DNA from: Gammaproteobacteria bacterium | Lineage (GTDB): Bacteria; Pseudomonadota; Gammaproteobacteria; Pseudomonadales; Pseudomonadaceae | DNA: 5,198 nt | Direction: 5' to 3' | NCBI GenBank assembly: GCA_012735335.1 | Contig: JAAYHO010000088.1 | Span: 1 to 5,198 of the forward strand | Part shown: piece by piece, positions 1 to 5,102 of the stretch | How positions within the stretch are numbered: the first letter of the stretch is position 1 | Layout: each line of letters starts with the position of its first letter | Made by a program: the position numbers and the translations under genes | Notes under the pieces: generated by a model | The model's database searches: none | The model's input: only the letters and a program-made list of their open reading frames with translations | Told to the model about the DNA's origin: nothing

Positions 1-1087
1 CGGGCACCAGTACCGCCCGGGGGCTGCCGAGGAACAGGAAGATCGCCAGCACCACCAGTACCAGGGCGATGGCCAGGGTTTTATACACTTCGCCGATGGC
101 CCCTTCGATAAACACCGAGCTGTCGAAGCTGGGGCTGAGCAGCATGCCCTCGGGCAGGGTCGGGTTGATCTGCTCGACCAGTTCAGCGGCGGCGCGGGAG
201 ATTTCCAGGGTGTTGGCGGTGGACTGACGCTCCAGGCCGATACCGACCATGGGTACACCGTTGCCACGGAACAGGTTGCGCTGCTCCTCGGTGCTGCGCT
301 CGACCAGCGCCACATCACGCAGGCGTACCAGATGATTGTCCGCACCCCGAGCCACCACCAGCTGGGCGAAGTCCTCGGCGGTATTGAAGGCGCGCTGCAC
401 GCGCACGGTGAACTGGCGGTCGACCGATTCGATACTGCCGGCGGGCAGCTCGACGTTTTCCTGACGCAGGGCCTGTTCCACATCCTCCACGGTGAGGTTG
501 TGTGCGGCCAGCAGTTCGGCATCCAGCCACACGCGCATGGCCCAGGGCTGGCCCCCGCCTACCCGCACCCGGGCCACGCCCTTGATATTGGAGAAGCGGT
601 CGACCAGGTAGCGGTCGGCGTAGTCGGTCAGCTCGGGGACCGAGAGGCGGTCGCTGTTGAGGTTCCACCAGACCACCACGTCCTGGTTGGCGTCCTGCTT
701 CTCGATTTCCGGGGAGTCGGCCTCGACCGGCAGGTCCGGCAGGATGCGCGAGACCCGGTCGCGCACGTCGTTGGCGGCTTCGCTGACATCCCGGTAGATG
801 GAAAAGCGCACCGTGACCCGGGAGCGGCCATCCTCACTGCGTGATTCGATGAACTCGATGCCTTCGATACCGGCGATGTTCTCCTCGATGATCTGGGTGA
901 TCTGTGAGTCGATGATCGCCGCCGAAGCGCCGCGGTAGGTGGTGTCGTTGGTGACGATCGGCGGGTCGATATCCGGATATTCGCGCAGCGGCAGGCTCTG
1001 GAAAGCCACCAGACCGAAGATGATCAGCAGCAGCGACAGTACCGTGGCAAAGACCGGGCGCAGGACCGCCGTGTCGGACAGTTTCAC
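1..1087 (-). CDS. RND efflux pump inner-membrane subunit (HAE1 type), N-terminal 362 codons, runs off left edge
   Basis: This is the N-terminal third of a proton-driven RND multidrug exporter, an inner-membrane protein normally about 1030 residues long that takes substrates from the periplasm or membrane and passes them to an outer-membrane channel. The frame is open from 1087 to the window edge. It begins MKLSDTAVLRPVFATV and has a first membrane helix at about residues 12-30. A family-typical segment LREYPDIDPP follows at 34-43, then TTYRGASA, and then a long periplasmic porter region. A second membrane helix (about 338-356, LAIALVLVVLAIFLF) ends the visible part, followed by GSPRAVLVP. The start is GTG (1087-1085). 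It overlaps the adaptor stop as GTGA and has GAGGAA eight bases upstream, so translation is probably coupled to the adaptor gene. The substrate cannot be inferred. The family is secure; the exact pump name is not. Confidence 0.95.
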   Translation of the reverse strand, partial: MKLSDTAVLRPVFATVLSLLLIIFGLVAFQSLPLREYPDIDPPIVTNDTTYRGASAAIIDSQITQIIEENIAGIEGIEFIESRSEDGRSRVTVRFSIYRDVSEAANDVRDRVSRILPDLPVEADSPEIEKQDANQDVVVWWNLNSDRLSVPELTDYADRYLVDRFSNIKGVARVRVGGGQPWAMRVWLDAELLAAHNLTVEDVEQALRQENVELPAGSIESVDRQFTVRVQRAFNTAEDFAQLVVARGADNHLVRLRDVALVERSTEEQRNLFRGNGVPMVGIGLERQSTANTLEISRAAAELVEQINPTLPEGMLLSPSFDSSVFIEGAIGEVYKTLAIALVLVVLAIFLFLGSPRAVLVP

Positions 1088-2133
1088 GGCAGCACTTCCT
1101 CGGGCTGTTGCACCTGGATCAGTTGGCCGGGGCTGACGCGGAAGTTGCCGTGGGTGATGACCTGCTGATCCTTGCTCAGGCCTTCCAGCACTTCTACCAG
1201 CCCGGCAGTACGCTCACCCAGCACCACCTCGACCCGCCCTGCTACGGTCTCACCATCACGTTCGGTGACCAGCATGACGAACTGCTGCTTGCCCAGCGGC
1301 AACAGCGCGCCCTCAGGGATAACCAGGGCCTGGCGCTGATCGCCTTCGATCATCACCGACATCAGCATGCCCGGGCGCAGCAGGCCGTCCGGATTAGGGA
1401 TCAGCGCGCGCACGCGGATGGCGCGGGTGACCGGGTCGACTTCATTGTCCAGCACCGAGATTTTGCCTTCGAAGATCTCCTCCGGGTAGGCGCGGCTGCT
1501 GGCAATCACCCGCTGGCCGGGCTGGATCTGCGCCAGTCTGAGTTCCGGCACGGTGAAGTCGAGCTTCATCACGCTGTCGTCGTGCAGGGTGGCGACCGGC
1601 ATGCCGGGGGTCAGCAGCGTGCCGACACTGACCTCACGCAGGCCGACTACGCTGTCGAAAGGCGCGCGGATCAGCCGGTCAGCCAGCCGCGCTTCCACTG
1701 CGCGCAGGCGGGCAATGGCGACCTTGTGCGCACGGGTACGGTCATCCAGCTCCTGATCGGAGACATAGCGGCTGGCGACCAGTTGCCGAGCCCGCTCCAG
1801 TTGCCGCTCGGCATCGACCAGATCGGTACGCGCCTCGTCGAGCTGGGCCAGTTGTTCACGGTTGCTCAGCGCGACCAGGACATCCCCTGCCTTGACCCGC
1901 TGGCCGTCGGTAAAGTTGATCTGGGAGATGGTCTCGGTGAGGGTGGCGGCCAGTACGGCGGTTTCGTTGGCGTGCAGCGTGCCCAGGGCTTCGATACGGC
2001 TGGCAATGCGGATTTCCCTGACCGGCTCGGCAGACACTTGCATGGGCGCCTGCTGGGCCATGGCTGGCAGGCTCAAGGTACAGGCAAGCGCGCAGCTGGC
2101 AATCCACTGCGCGGTCCTGATCAATTTCATCAT
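1084..2133 (-). CDS. RND efflux periplasmic adaptor (membrane fusion protein)
   Basis: This 349-residue periplasmic adaptor should bridge the RND pump encoded just downstream and a TolC-type outer-membrane channel. Residues 1-26 look like a signal peptide (basic start, hydrophobic stretch 10-22, cleavage after LPAMA). The order is then: first lipoyl half (about 60-92, with GQRVKAGDVL), a short alpha-hairpin (about 95-150), second lipoyl half (about 152-185, starting LIRAPFD), beta-barrel (about 187-265) and membrane-proximal domain (266-349, with VIPEGALLPL). The hairpin tip carries R114, L118 and S125, an exact fit to the RxxxLxxxxxxS motif known for adaptors that dock on TolC-like channels. 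The start is the first of two adjacent ATGs, with AAGGA nine bases upstream. The stop overlaps the GTG of the pump gene. A lipid anchor is unlikely because the cysteines at 14 and 18 do not sit in a convincing lipobox. Confidence 0.95.
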   Translation of the reverse strand: MMKLIRTAQWIASCALACTLSLPAMAQQAPMQVSAEPVREIRIASRIEALGTLHANETAVLAATLTETISQINFTDGQRVKAGDVLVALSNREQLAQLDEARTDLVDAERQLERARQLVASRYVSDQELDDRTRAHKVAIARLRAVEARLADRLIRAPFDSVVGLREVSVGTLLTPGMPVATLHDDSVMKLDFTVPELRLAQIQPGQRVIASSRAYPEEIFEGKISVLDNEVDPVTRAIRVRALIPNPDGLLRPGMLMSVMIEGDQRQALVIPEGALLPLGKQQFVMLVTERDGETVAGRVEVVLGERTAGLVEVLEGLSKDQQVITHGNFRVSPGQLIQVQQPEEVLP

Positions 2134-2142
2134 CCACTGAAT

Positions 2143-2147
2143 TCCTT
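2143..2147 (-). promoter_or_regulatory. Ribosome binding site of the efflux adaptor gene
   Basis: Read on the minus strand this is AAGGA, nine bases before the first of two tandem ATGs and twelve before the second, which favours the first. Its AAG is also part of the outer arm of the nested inverted repeat at 2145-2194, so a folded leader could partly hide it. Confidence 0.6.
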
Positions 2148-2194
2148 CGGTTTACGGCTCGACGGTGATTATCCCTGTCGAGCATTTGCCGAAG
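2145..2194. promoter_or_regulatory. Nested inverted repeat upstream of the efflux operon, candidate operator or leader hairpin
   Basis: The inner arms are a perfect 7-base inverted repeat, GCTCGAC (2157-2163) and GTCGAGC (2177-2183), with a 13-base spacer, so arm centres are exactly 20 bases apart (about two helical turns). The outer arms are a perfect 6-base repeat, CTTCGG (2145-2150) and CCGAAG (2189-2194). Read on the minus strand, the inner spacer contains GATAAT (2174-2169), a 5 of 6 match to a sigma-70 -10 box, but no good -35 box stands 16-18 bases upstream. TTGTCA occurs 23 bases upstream, which is too far. The geometry suits a dimeric repressor such as a TetR-type regulator of efflux operons. 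If transcription starts further upstream it could instead be an RNA stem touching the ribosome binding site. That the repeat exists is certain; its function is inferred. Confidence 0.55.
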
Positions 2195-2246
2195 TGTGAC
2201 AAACGGGGAAGCGATGGGCCAGAGGTAATTGTGTCGCCGAGGGTAT

Positions 2247-2270
2247 GGAGGGCCGAGTTCCATCTCGGCC
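2247..2270 (+). repeat. REP-like element 1
   Basis: The head GGAG (2247-2250) precedes a perfect 7-base stem, GGCCGAG (2251-2257) and CTCGGCC (2264-2270), with a 6-base loop TTCCAT. Heads of the GGAG/GTAG type followed by a short palindrome are typical of REP sequences mobilised by RAYT transposases. Element 2 is a diverged inverted copy (18 of 24 positions match), with the shared core CGAGTTCCA. Confidence 0.75.
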
Positions 2271-2294
2271 ACTTGGGGTTATGGCGCTGGCGCT

Positions 2295-2319
2295 ATGTCG
2301 AGGTGGAACTCGACATTCC
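2295..2319 (-). repeat. REP-like element 2
   Basis: Read on the minus strand it starts GGAA and holds a perfect 8-base stem, ATGTCGAG and CTCGACAT, around a 6-base loop (TTCCAC on the minus strand). It pairs with element 1 in inverted orientation, separated by 24 bases, with the heads outward and the tails inward. This is the layout of a REPIN doublet. Confidence 0.75.
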
Positions 2320-2320
2320 G

Positions 2321-2344
2321 GGAGGGACGAGCACCAGCTCGTCC
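2321..2344 (+). repeat. REP-like element 3
   Basis: The head GGAG (2321-2324) leads into a perfect 8-base stem, GGACGAGC (2325-2332) and GCTCGTCC (2337-2344), around the tetraloop ACCA. It shares GGA, a following G and the flanking CGAG and CTCG blocks with elements 1 and 2, but has the core CACCAG instead of TTCCAY. One base (2320) separates it from the head of element 2. Confidence 0.75.
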
Positions 2345-2354
2345 AGCGCGCTGG
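2343..2354. repeat. 12-base perfect palindrome inside the second REP doublet
   Basis: CCAGCGCGCTGG is its own reverse complement. It begins in the last two bases of element 3 and reaches into the interior between elements 3 and 4. It probably belongs to the doublet interior, which is free to diverge in REPINs. No separate function is claimed. Confidence 0.5.
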
Positions 2355-2386
2355 CAGAAAGCGCGGTGTGCAGGGCTGCCTCCGCT

Positions 2387-2410
2387 CATCGAGCTGGTGC
2401 TCGACGTTCC
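2387..2410 (-). repeat. REP-like element 4
   Basis: On the minus strand it begins GGAACG and has a perfect 6-base stem, TCGAGC and GCTCGA (2389-2394 and 2399-2404), around ACCA. It matches element 3 at 18 of 24 positions, including 14 in a row (CGAGCACCAGCTCG), in inverted orientation across a 42-base interior. It lies 20 bases after the hydrolase stop, so its hairpin may also protect or end the hydrolase mRNA; there is no T-run to mark a classical terminator. Confidence 0.75.
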
Positions 2411-2430
2411 CAGGGCACAGTGCTTGTTGG

Positions 2431-3231
2431 TCAGGGCTCGTGGGACAGGCTTCCCGCTTCCAGCGTCTCGTTGAAAAACAGCCTCATCTGGTTGAAAGCC
2501 CGGTCGGCCACTCGCTCATCATATTGCGCCTGACCCGGCGCATTGGCCGTCGGGTCGGTGAAGGAGTGTACCGCACCGCCGTAACTGATCAGTTGCCAGT
2601 CATCCACTGCCGCGTTGCGCATCTCCTCTTCGAAGGCGTTGACCTGTTCCGGTGGCACGTAGGGATCATCAGCGCCGTGCAGTACCAAAACGGGGGTGTT
2701 GATGGCTTTTGCGTCTTCCGGGGTGGGCGTATCCAGGTTGCCATGGAAGGACACCACACCGCCCAGCGGGGTACCCGAGCGGGCCAGCTCCAGCACACTG
2801 GTGCCGCCAAAACAGAAGCCGATCGCGCCCAGACGGGATGCGTCCAGCTGCGGCGCGGCTTCGTGGCGGAATACTTCCAGTGCGGCGTTGACCCGCTTGC
2901 GCATCAGTGCTCGATCACCCTTTACCAACCCGGCGGCAGCAGCGGCTTCCTGTGCATCCACCGGACGGATGTGCTTGCCGTAGAGGTCAGCGATAAACAC
3001 CACATAGTCGCTGCCTGCGGCACGCTCGGCCTTTTTGGCGGCGTTGTCGGTGACGCCCATCCAGTTGGGCACCATGAGCAGGCCGGGACGGGGTTCGGTG
3101 ATGGCGTCGTCGTAGACCAGCATGCCCTGGAATACTTCGCCGTCGATGTGGTAATCGACTGGCTGGGTGACTGTGGCGGCCTGAGCAAGGGTGGTGGTGC
3201 TGGCCAGAGCGAAGGTGAGCAGTTTTTTCAT
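2431..3231 (-). CDS. Exported dienelactone hydrolase family protein
   Basis: This is a 266-residue alpha/beta hydrolase of the dienelactone hydrolase family, which cleaves ester or lactone bonds. The natural substrate cannot be read from sequence. It starts MKKLLTFALASTTTLAQA, a typical signal peptide with cleavage expected after residue 18, so the enzyme should be periplasmic. The triad is visible: nucleophile Cys140 in GFCFGG, Asp189 in HGADDPYVP, and His222 in GGAVHSF. Cys140 is the only cysteine. The length is close to the family norm (about 230-250) plus a signal peptide. The same frame stays open upstream to an ATG at 3480, but that extension crosses hairpin-rich non-coding DNA and the end of the DUF2802 gene, so the ATG at 3231 is chosen despite a weak ribosome site (CCAGG about 10 bases upstream). 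It stands alone between the chemotaxis tail and the efflux operon; no functional link to either is evident. Confidence 0.92.
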   Translation of the reverse strand: MKKLLTFALASTTTLAQAATVTQPVDYHIDGEVFQGMLVYDDAITEPRPGLLMVPNWMGVTDNAAKKAERAAGSDYVVFIADLYGKHIRPVDAQEAAAAAGLVKGDRALMRKRVNAALEVFRHEAAPQLDASRLGAIGFCFGGTSVLELARSGTPLGGVVSFHGNLDTPTPEDAKAINTPVLVLHGADDPYVPPEQVNAFEEEMRNAAVDDWQLISYGGAVHSFTDPTANAPGQAQYDERVADRAFNQMRLFFNETLEAGSLSHEP

Positions 3232-3312
3232 GGCGTGGGCCTGGTGGTGGGGGTGGATGGTTGAGGGTAAGAGTAGACGATGTTGTTGAGGGCGGGTGGA
3301 GTCTGCACTGGG

Positions 3313-3336
3313 GGTGTAGCGCCCCTGCGCTACGCC
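3313..3336. repeat. Hairpin repeat, 7-base perfect stem extendable to 10
   Basis: GTAGCGC (3316-3322) and GCGCTAC (3327-3333) flank the loop CCCT. The stem extends by a G:T wobble and two more pairs to 3313 and 3336. It lies about 80 bases before the hydrolase start. Confidence 0.6.
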
Positions 3337-3366
3337 TGCAAGCTGGCAGTAGCGAGCAAAGCAGTC

Positions 3367-3384
3367 GGCGAGCAGGCGCTCGCC
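3367..3384. repeat. Hairpin repeat, 7-base perfect stem
   Basis: GGCGAGC (3367-3373) and GCTCGCC (3378-3384) flank the tetraloop AGGC. It is followed two bases later by a smaller hairpin, CCCGG and CCGGG (3387-3391 and 3397-3401), which on the minus strand is led by GGAG, a head like those of the REP elements at 2247-2410. Confidence 0.6.
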
Positions 3385-3435
3385 AACCCGGGCAAGCCGG
3401 GCTCCATCCCGGCCAGTTGGGGTCTGGAACTCGCT

Positions 3436-3458
3436 CTCTCCCCTCCCCCGTGGGAGAG
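3436..3458 (-). terminator. Possible terminator hairpin after the chemotaxis operon
   Basis: CTCTCCC (3436-3442) and GGGAGAG (3452-3458) form a perfect 7-base stem with a 9-base loop, six bases past the DUF2802 stop. There is no T-run beyond it on the minus strand, so it is not a classical intrinsic terminator. It may be a repeat that only weakly ends or protects the transcript. Confidence 0.35.
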
Positions 3459-3463
3459 GGAGA

Positions 3464-3862
3464 TTAACCCTTGTTGCCATGCAGCTTGAGCATCAACTCC
3501 GCCTCGCTGCGGCTCAGTCCACAGGCTTGCATGAGGTCGTCCTGGCTGGCGCCCATGTGGACCAGGCGGCTGGCCTGGTTGTAGGGCATGTTCTGGACGT
3601 CTTGCTGTTCCAGGCGCTGTTGTTTGTTTTCCAGTTGGCTGAGTTTGCTGCGCAGGGTGATGAGTTCTTCGCCCATGCGGATGTTGCTCTGCTGGTATTC
3701 GTTGAGCTTCTGCGTGAGTTTATCGATGCGCTCGTCGAGGCGGGTCTGGTCTTGCAGTTGGCGTTGGGCCAGTCGGCGCTGACCAAGGAACGAGCCGAGC
3801 TGCATGGCGACGAGGATCGCCAGTACCAGGCCGAACAGTTGCAGCAGCAAGGACTCATCCAT
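3464..3862 (-). CDS. DUF2802 membrane-anchored coiled-coil protein of the chemotaxis operon
   Basis: This is a 132-residue protein of unknown function. Residues 5-27 form a single membrane helix (LLLQLFGLVLAILVAMQLGS). Residues about 30-90 are a Gln/Glu/Arg-rich coiled coil with regular leucines. Residues about 96-128 form a compact helix-turn-helix-like module, ASRLVHMGASQDDLMQACG then LSRSEAELMLKLHG, which is the DUF2802 signature. The start at 3862 lies five bases after the cheW stop and puts the membrane helix at the N-terminus. The longer frame from 3892 would add ten residues inside cheW and is not used. Ribosome binding is weak (AGGA twelve bases upstream), which suggests coupling to cheW. 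Its fixed place after cheW in pseudomonads suggests a role in polar flagellar or chemosensory assembly. The layout recalls Bacillus SwrB (membrane helix, coil, C-terminal helix module), but that is only an inference. Confidence 0.88.
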   Translation of the reverse strand: MDESLLLQLFGLVLAILVAMQLGSFLGQRRLAQRQLQDQTRLDERIDKLTQKLNEYQQSNIRMGEELITLRSKLSQLENKQQRLEQQDVQNMPYNQASRLVHMGASQDDLMQACGLSRSEAELMLKLHGNKG

Positions 3863-3867
3863 GGGGC

Positions 3868-4347
3868 TCAGATATCCTGGAGTTCGGCCCATTCATCGTC
3901 GGTCATCATCTTTTCCAGGTCGACGAGGATCAGCAGTTCGTCGTTCTTGTTGCATACACCCTGGATGAATTTGGCCGATTCGTCGGTGCCGATGTGGGGG
4001 GCAGTTTCGATTTCCGATTGGCGCAGGTAGACCACTTCGGCGACGCTGTCGACGAGGATGCCTACTACCTGGCGGTCGGCTTCGATGATGACGATGCGGG
4101 TCTGTTCGGTGACCTCGGCGGAGGCCAGGCCGAAGCGCTGGCGGGTGTCGATGACGGTGACGACGTTGCCGCGCAGGTTGATGATGCCCAGTACGTATTC
4201 GGGCGCGCCGGGGACCGGGGCGATTTCCGTATGCCGCAGGACTTCCTGTACCTGCATGACGTTGATGCCGTAGGTTTCGTTATCCAGGCGGAAGGTTACC
4301 CATTGCAGGATGGGGTCATCGGCGGTCTGTGCAGTGTCTGTTTTCAT
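3868..4347 (-). CDS. cheW: Chemotaxis adaptor protein CheW
   Basis: CheW is the cytoplasmic SH3-like adaptor that joins chemoreceptor tips to the histidine kinase CheA in signalling arrays. The 159-residue product has one CheW domain (about 14-150). It opens WVTFRLDNETYGINVMQVQEV and carries the hallmark INLRGNVVTVID at 56-67, including Arg59, which corresponds to the conserved NLRG arginine of the family. ILVDSVAEVV (97-106) and ELLILVDLEKMM (137-148) follow as in canonical CheW. The length agrees with the family. The ATG at 4347 has a modest upstream GGA (CGGAAACG before ATG) and is preceded by a 71-base gap after the parP-like gene. The stop is five bases before the DUF2802 start. The gene is intact and its order matches pseudomonad flagellar chemotaxis operons. 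Confidence 0.97.
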   Translation of the reverse strand: MKTDTAQTADDPILQWVTFRLDNETYGINVMQVQEVLRHTEIAPVPGAPEYVLGIINLRGNVVTVIDTRQRFGLASAEVTEQTRIVIIEADRQVVGILVDSVAEVVYLRQSEIETAPHIGTDESAKFIQGVCNKNDELLILVDLEKMMTDDEWAELQDI

Positions 4348-4418
4348 CGTTTCCGTTCTCGTTTCGCGGTTGCTGCGATGTGTTGCATCCTATAACGGCT
4401 GCTGCGGTGTTTACCAGC
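4348..4418 (-). other. Gap between parP-like gene and cheW, with a 14-codon overlapping micro-ORF
   Basis: This is the only sizeable gap inside the chemotaxis operon. On the minus strand an ATG at 4388 opens a 14-codon frame (MQHIAATAKRERKR) whose TGA overlaps the cheW start as ATGA (4347-4344). AGG stands directly against that ATG, too close for good ribosome binding, so expression is doubtful. GCCGTTAT (4399-4392) resembles the -10 half of a flagellar sigma-28 promoter, but TAAA stands 10 instead of 15 bases upstream. Confidence 0.3.
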
Positions 4419-5090
4419 TCAGCCATGATCCCCTGTCTGTGCTCCCTGGCTGATGAGTTCAGCCAGGGCGGCCACATCCAGCAGGGCACACATGTGTTCT
4501 ATAACGGTACCGGCCAGCCAGGGTCGCTTGCCCTGCCCTGAGCGCCATTTGATCTGTTGCGGTTCCAGGCGGATGGATTCGCGCACGCCGTGCACGGCCA
4601 TGCCCCAGTCGTAACCTTCTACCGAGATGACAAAGCGCAGATCGTCACGCAGGGACGGCTGATAGCGCTCGGGCATGACCCAGCGGGCGGTGTCCAGTAC
4701 CTTGAGGTTGCTGCCGTTGGTGGGCATCAGGCCGAGGAACCATTCGGGCTGGCCGAACAGTGGGGTGATGGCTTCGTCCAGGGCGTGAATGGTGCCCAGC
4801 GCCACCAGTGGCACCGCCAGGGTCAGGCCACCGACGTCGAACAGCAGGGCTTCGAAGGGTTCGCTGCGCCAGGCGGGTTCCGGGGTGGCGAGCACCGGTG
4901 GTGGCGGTGGGGTGACCACTTCCAGTCTGGGCTGGCTCGGCGCTTCGACAGGCTGTTCCGGGGCGGCAATCAGCGGTTCCGGGGCTTCGCTCAGCGCCAG
5001 TTCGGCAGCGGCGTCCTGCAGCAGGGCATCCAGGTAGGACTGGATGGTCTGCTCGGGGACAAAGTGTTGCAGGGGCTGTGGGTCGTTCAT
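4419..5090 (-). CDS. ParP-type CheW-domain protein of the polar chemosensory array
   Basis: This is a 223-residue CheW-like protein in two parts. Residues 1-35 form a mostly helical N-terminal segment (PEQTIQSYLDALLQDAAAEL), followed by a Pro/Glu/Ala-rich linker (about 36-76, with five prolines at 61-65). Residues 78-212 are a diverged CheW domain, with FEALLFDVGGLTLAVPLVAL at the start, GLMPTNGSNLKVLDTARWVM in the centre and GTVIEHMCALLDV near the end. It lacks the NLRG motif of canonical CheW. In Vibrio, ParP of this architecture uses its N-terminus to contact ParC and its CheW-like AIF domain to join CheA and receptors, keeping arrays at the pole. The same role is inferred here from the layout and from the parA gene just upstream. 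TGAGGA, overlapping the parA stop, lies six bases before the ATG, so the two are very probably translationally coupled. Confidence 0.9.
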   Translation of the reverse strand: MNDPQPLQHFVPEQTIQSYLDALLQDAAAELALSEAPEPLIAAPEQPVEAPSQPRLEVVTPPPPPVLATPEPAWRSEPFEALLFDVGGLTLAVPLVALGTIHALDEAITPLFGQPEWFLGLMPTNGSNLKVLDTARWVMPERYQPSLRDDLRFVISVEGYDWGMAVHGVRESIRLEPQQIKWRSGQGKRPWLAGTVIEHMCALLDVAALAELISQGAQTGDHG

Positions 5091-5096
5091 GGTTTG

Positions 5097-5102
5097 TCCT
5101 CA
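5097..5102 (-). promoter_or_regulatory. Ribosome binding site overlapping the parA stop
   Basis: On the minus strand the parA stop codon is the first half of TGAGGA, six bases before the ATG of the parP-like gene. This fixes the start at 5090 and indicates coupled translation. Confidence 0.75.

Larger units (their letters stand above)
2134..2430. other. Intergenic region between hydrolase gene and efflux operon
   Basis: This gap of about 297 bases has no supported gene. From the efflux side it holds the adaptor ribosome binding site, the nested inverted repeat (2145-2194), a featureless stretch (2195-2246), then four REP-like palindromes (2247-2410). Plus-strand open frames cross the REP array, but they depend on the repeat sequence and continue antisense into the hydrolase gene, so they are not called. 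The 20 bases between the hydrolase stop and the first REP element contain only a short GCAC-A-GTGC repeat and no T-rich terminator tail. Confidence 0.8.
3232..3463. other. Intergenic region with clustered hairpins
   Basis: This is about 230 bases between the DUF2802 stop and the hydrolase start. It holds three compact inverted repeats (3313-3336, 3367-3384, 3387-3401) and a pyrimidine/purine hairpin next to the DUF2802 stop (3436-3458). Both strands have open frames across it, but they start in repeats and show no family features. The cluster looks like a dispersed intergenic repeat. A promoter for the hydrolase should lie at about 3240-3310, but I could not pick out convincing -35/-10 boxes. 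Confidence 0.7.

Noticed and set aside
332..844. Plus-strand open frame opposite the RND pump gene
   Set aside because: It is codon-for-codon antisense to a strong pump reading frame and shows only the His/Gly/Asp-rich composition typical of high-GC shadow frames.
2092..2103. Lipobox IASC (residues 11-14) in the adaptor signal peptide
   Set aside because: The hydrophobic stretch before this cysteine is too short, and a normal cleavage site follows at LPAMA-QQ, so a soluble or membrane-associated periplasmic form is preferred.
1108..2199. Long plus-strand open frame (363 codons) opposite the adaptor gene
   Set aside because: It is a shadow of the adaptor, rich in His, Gln and Asp, with no recognisable domain; the adaptor frame has full family features.
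2247..2410. CRISPR array or classical intrinsic terminator in the palindrome cluster
   Set aside because: The units are palindromes in alternating orientation without regular unique spacers, and no T-run follows any stem, so REP/REPIN-type repeats explain it better.
2245..3264. Long plus-strand open frame (339 codons) across the REP array and opposite the hydrolase
   Set aside because: It begins in the REP repeats and continues antisense to the hydrolase triad region; it has no domain features of its own.
3232..3480. 83-residue N-terminal extension of the hydrolase, from an ATG at 3480
   Set aside because: It would overlap the DUF2802 gene and be encoded by hairpin repeats, and it would bury a clear signal peptide inside the protein. 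The start at 3231 is far more plausible.
3863..3892. Ten-residue extension of the DUF2802 protein inside cheW
   Set aside because: The extra residues have no family character and would push the membrane helix away from the N-terminus. The ATG five bases after the cheW stop gives the usual architecture.
3479..4030. Plus-strand open frame opposite the DUF2802 gene and cheW
   Set aside because: It is antisense to two recognised chemotaxis-operon genes and has no features of its own.
4391..4415. Flagellar sigma-28 (FliA) promoter before cheW
   Set aside because: GCCGTTAT is similar to GCCGATAA, but the TAAA half lies only 10 bases upstream instead of about 15, so the spacing does not fit.
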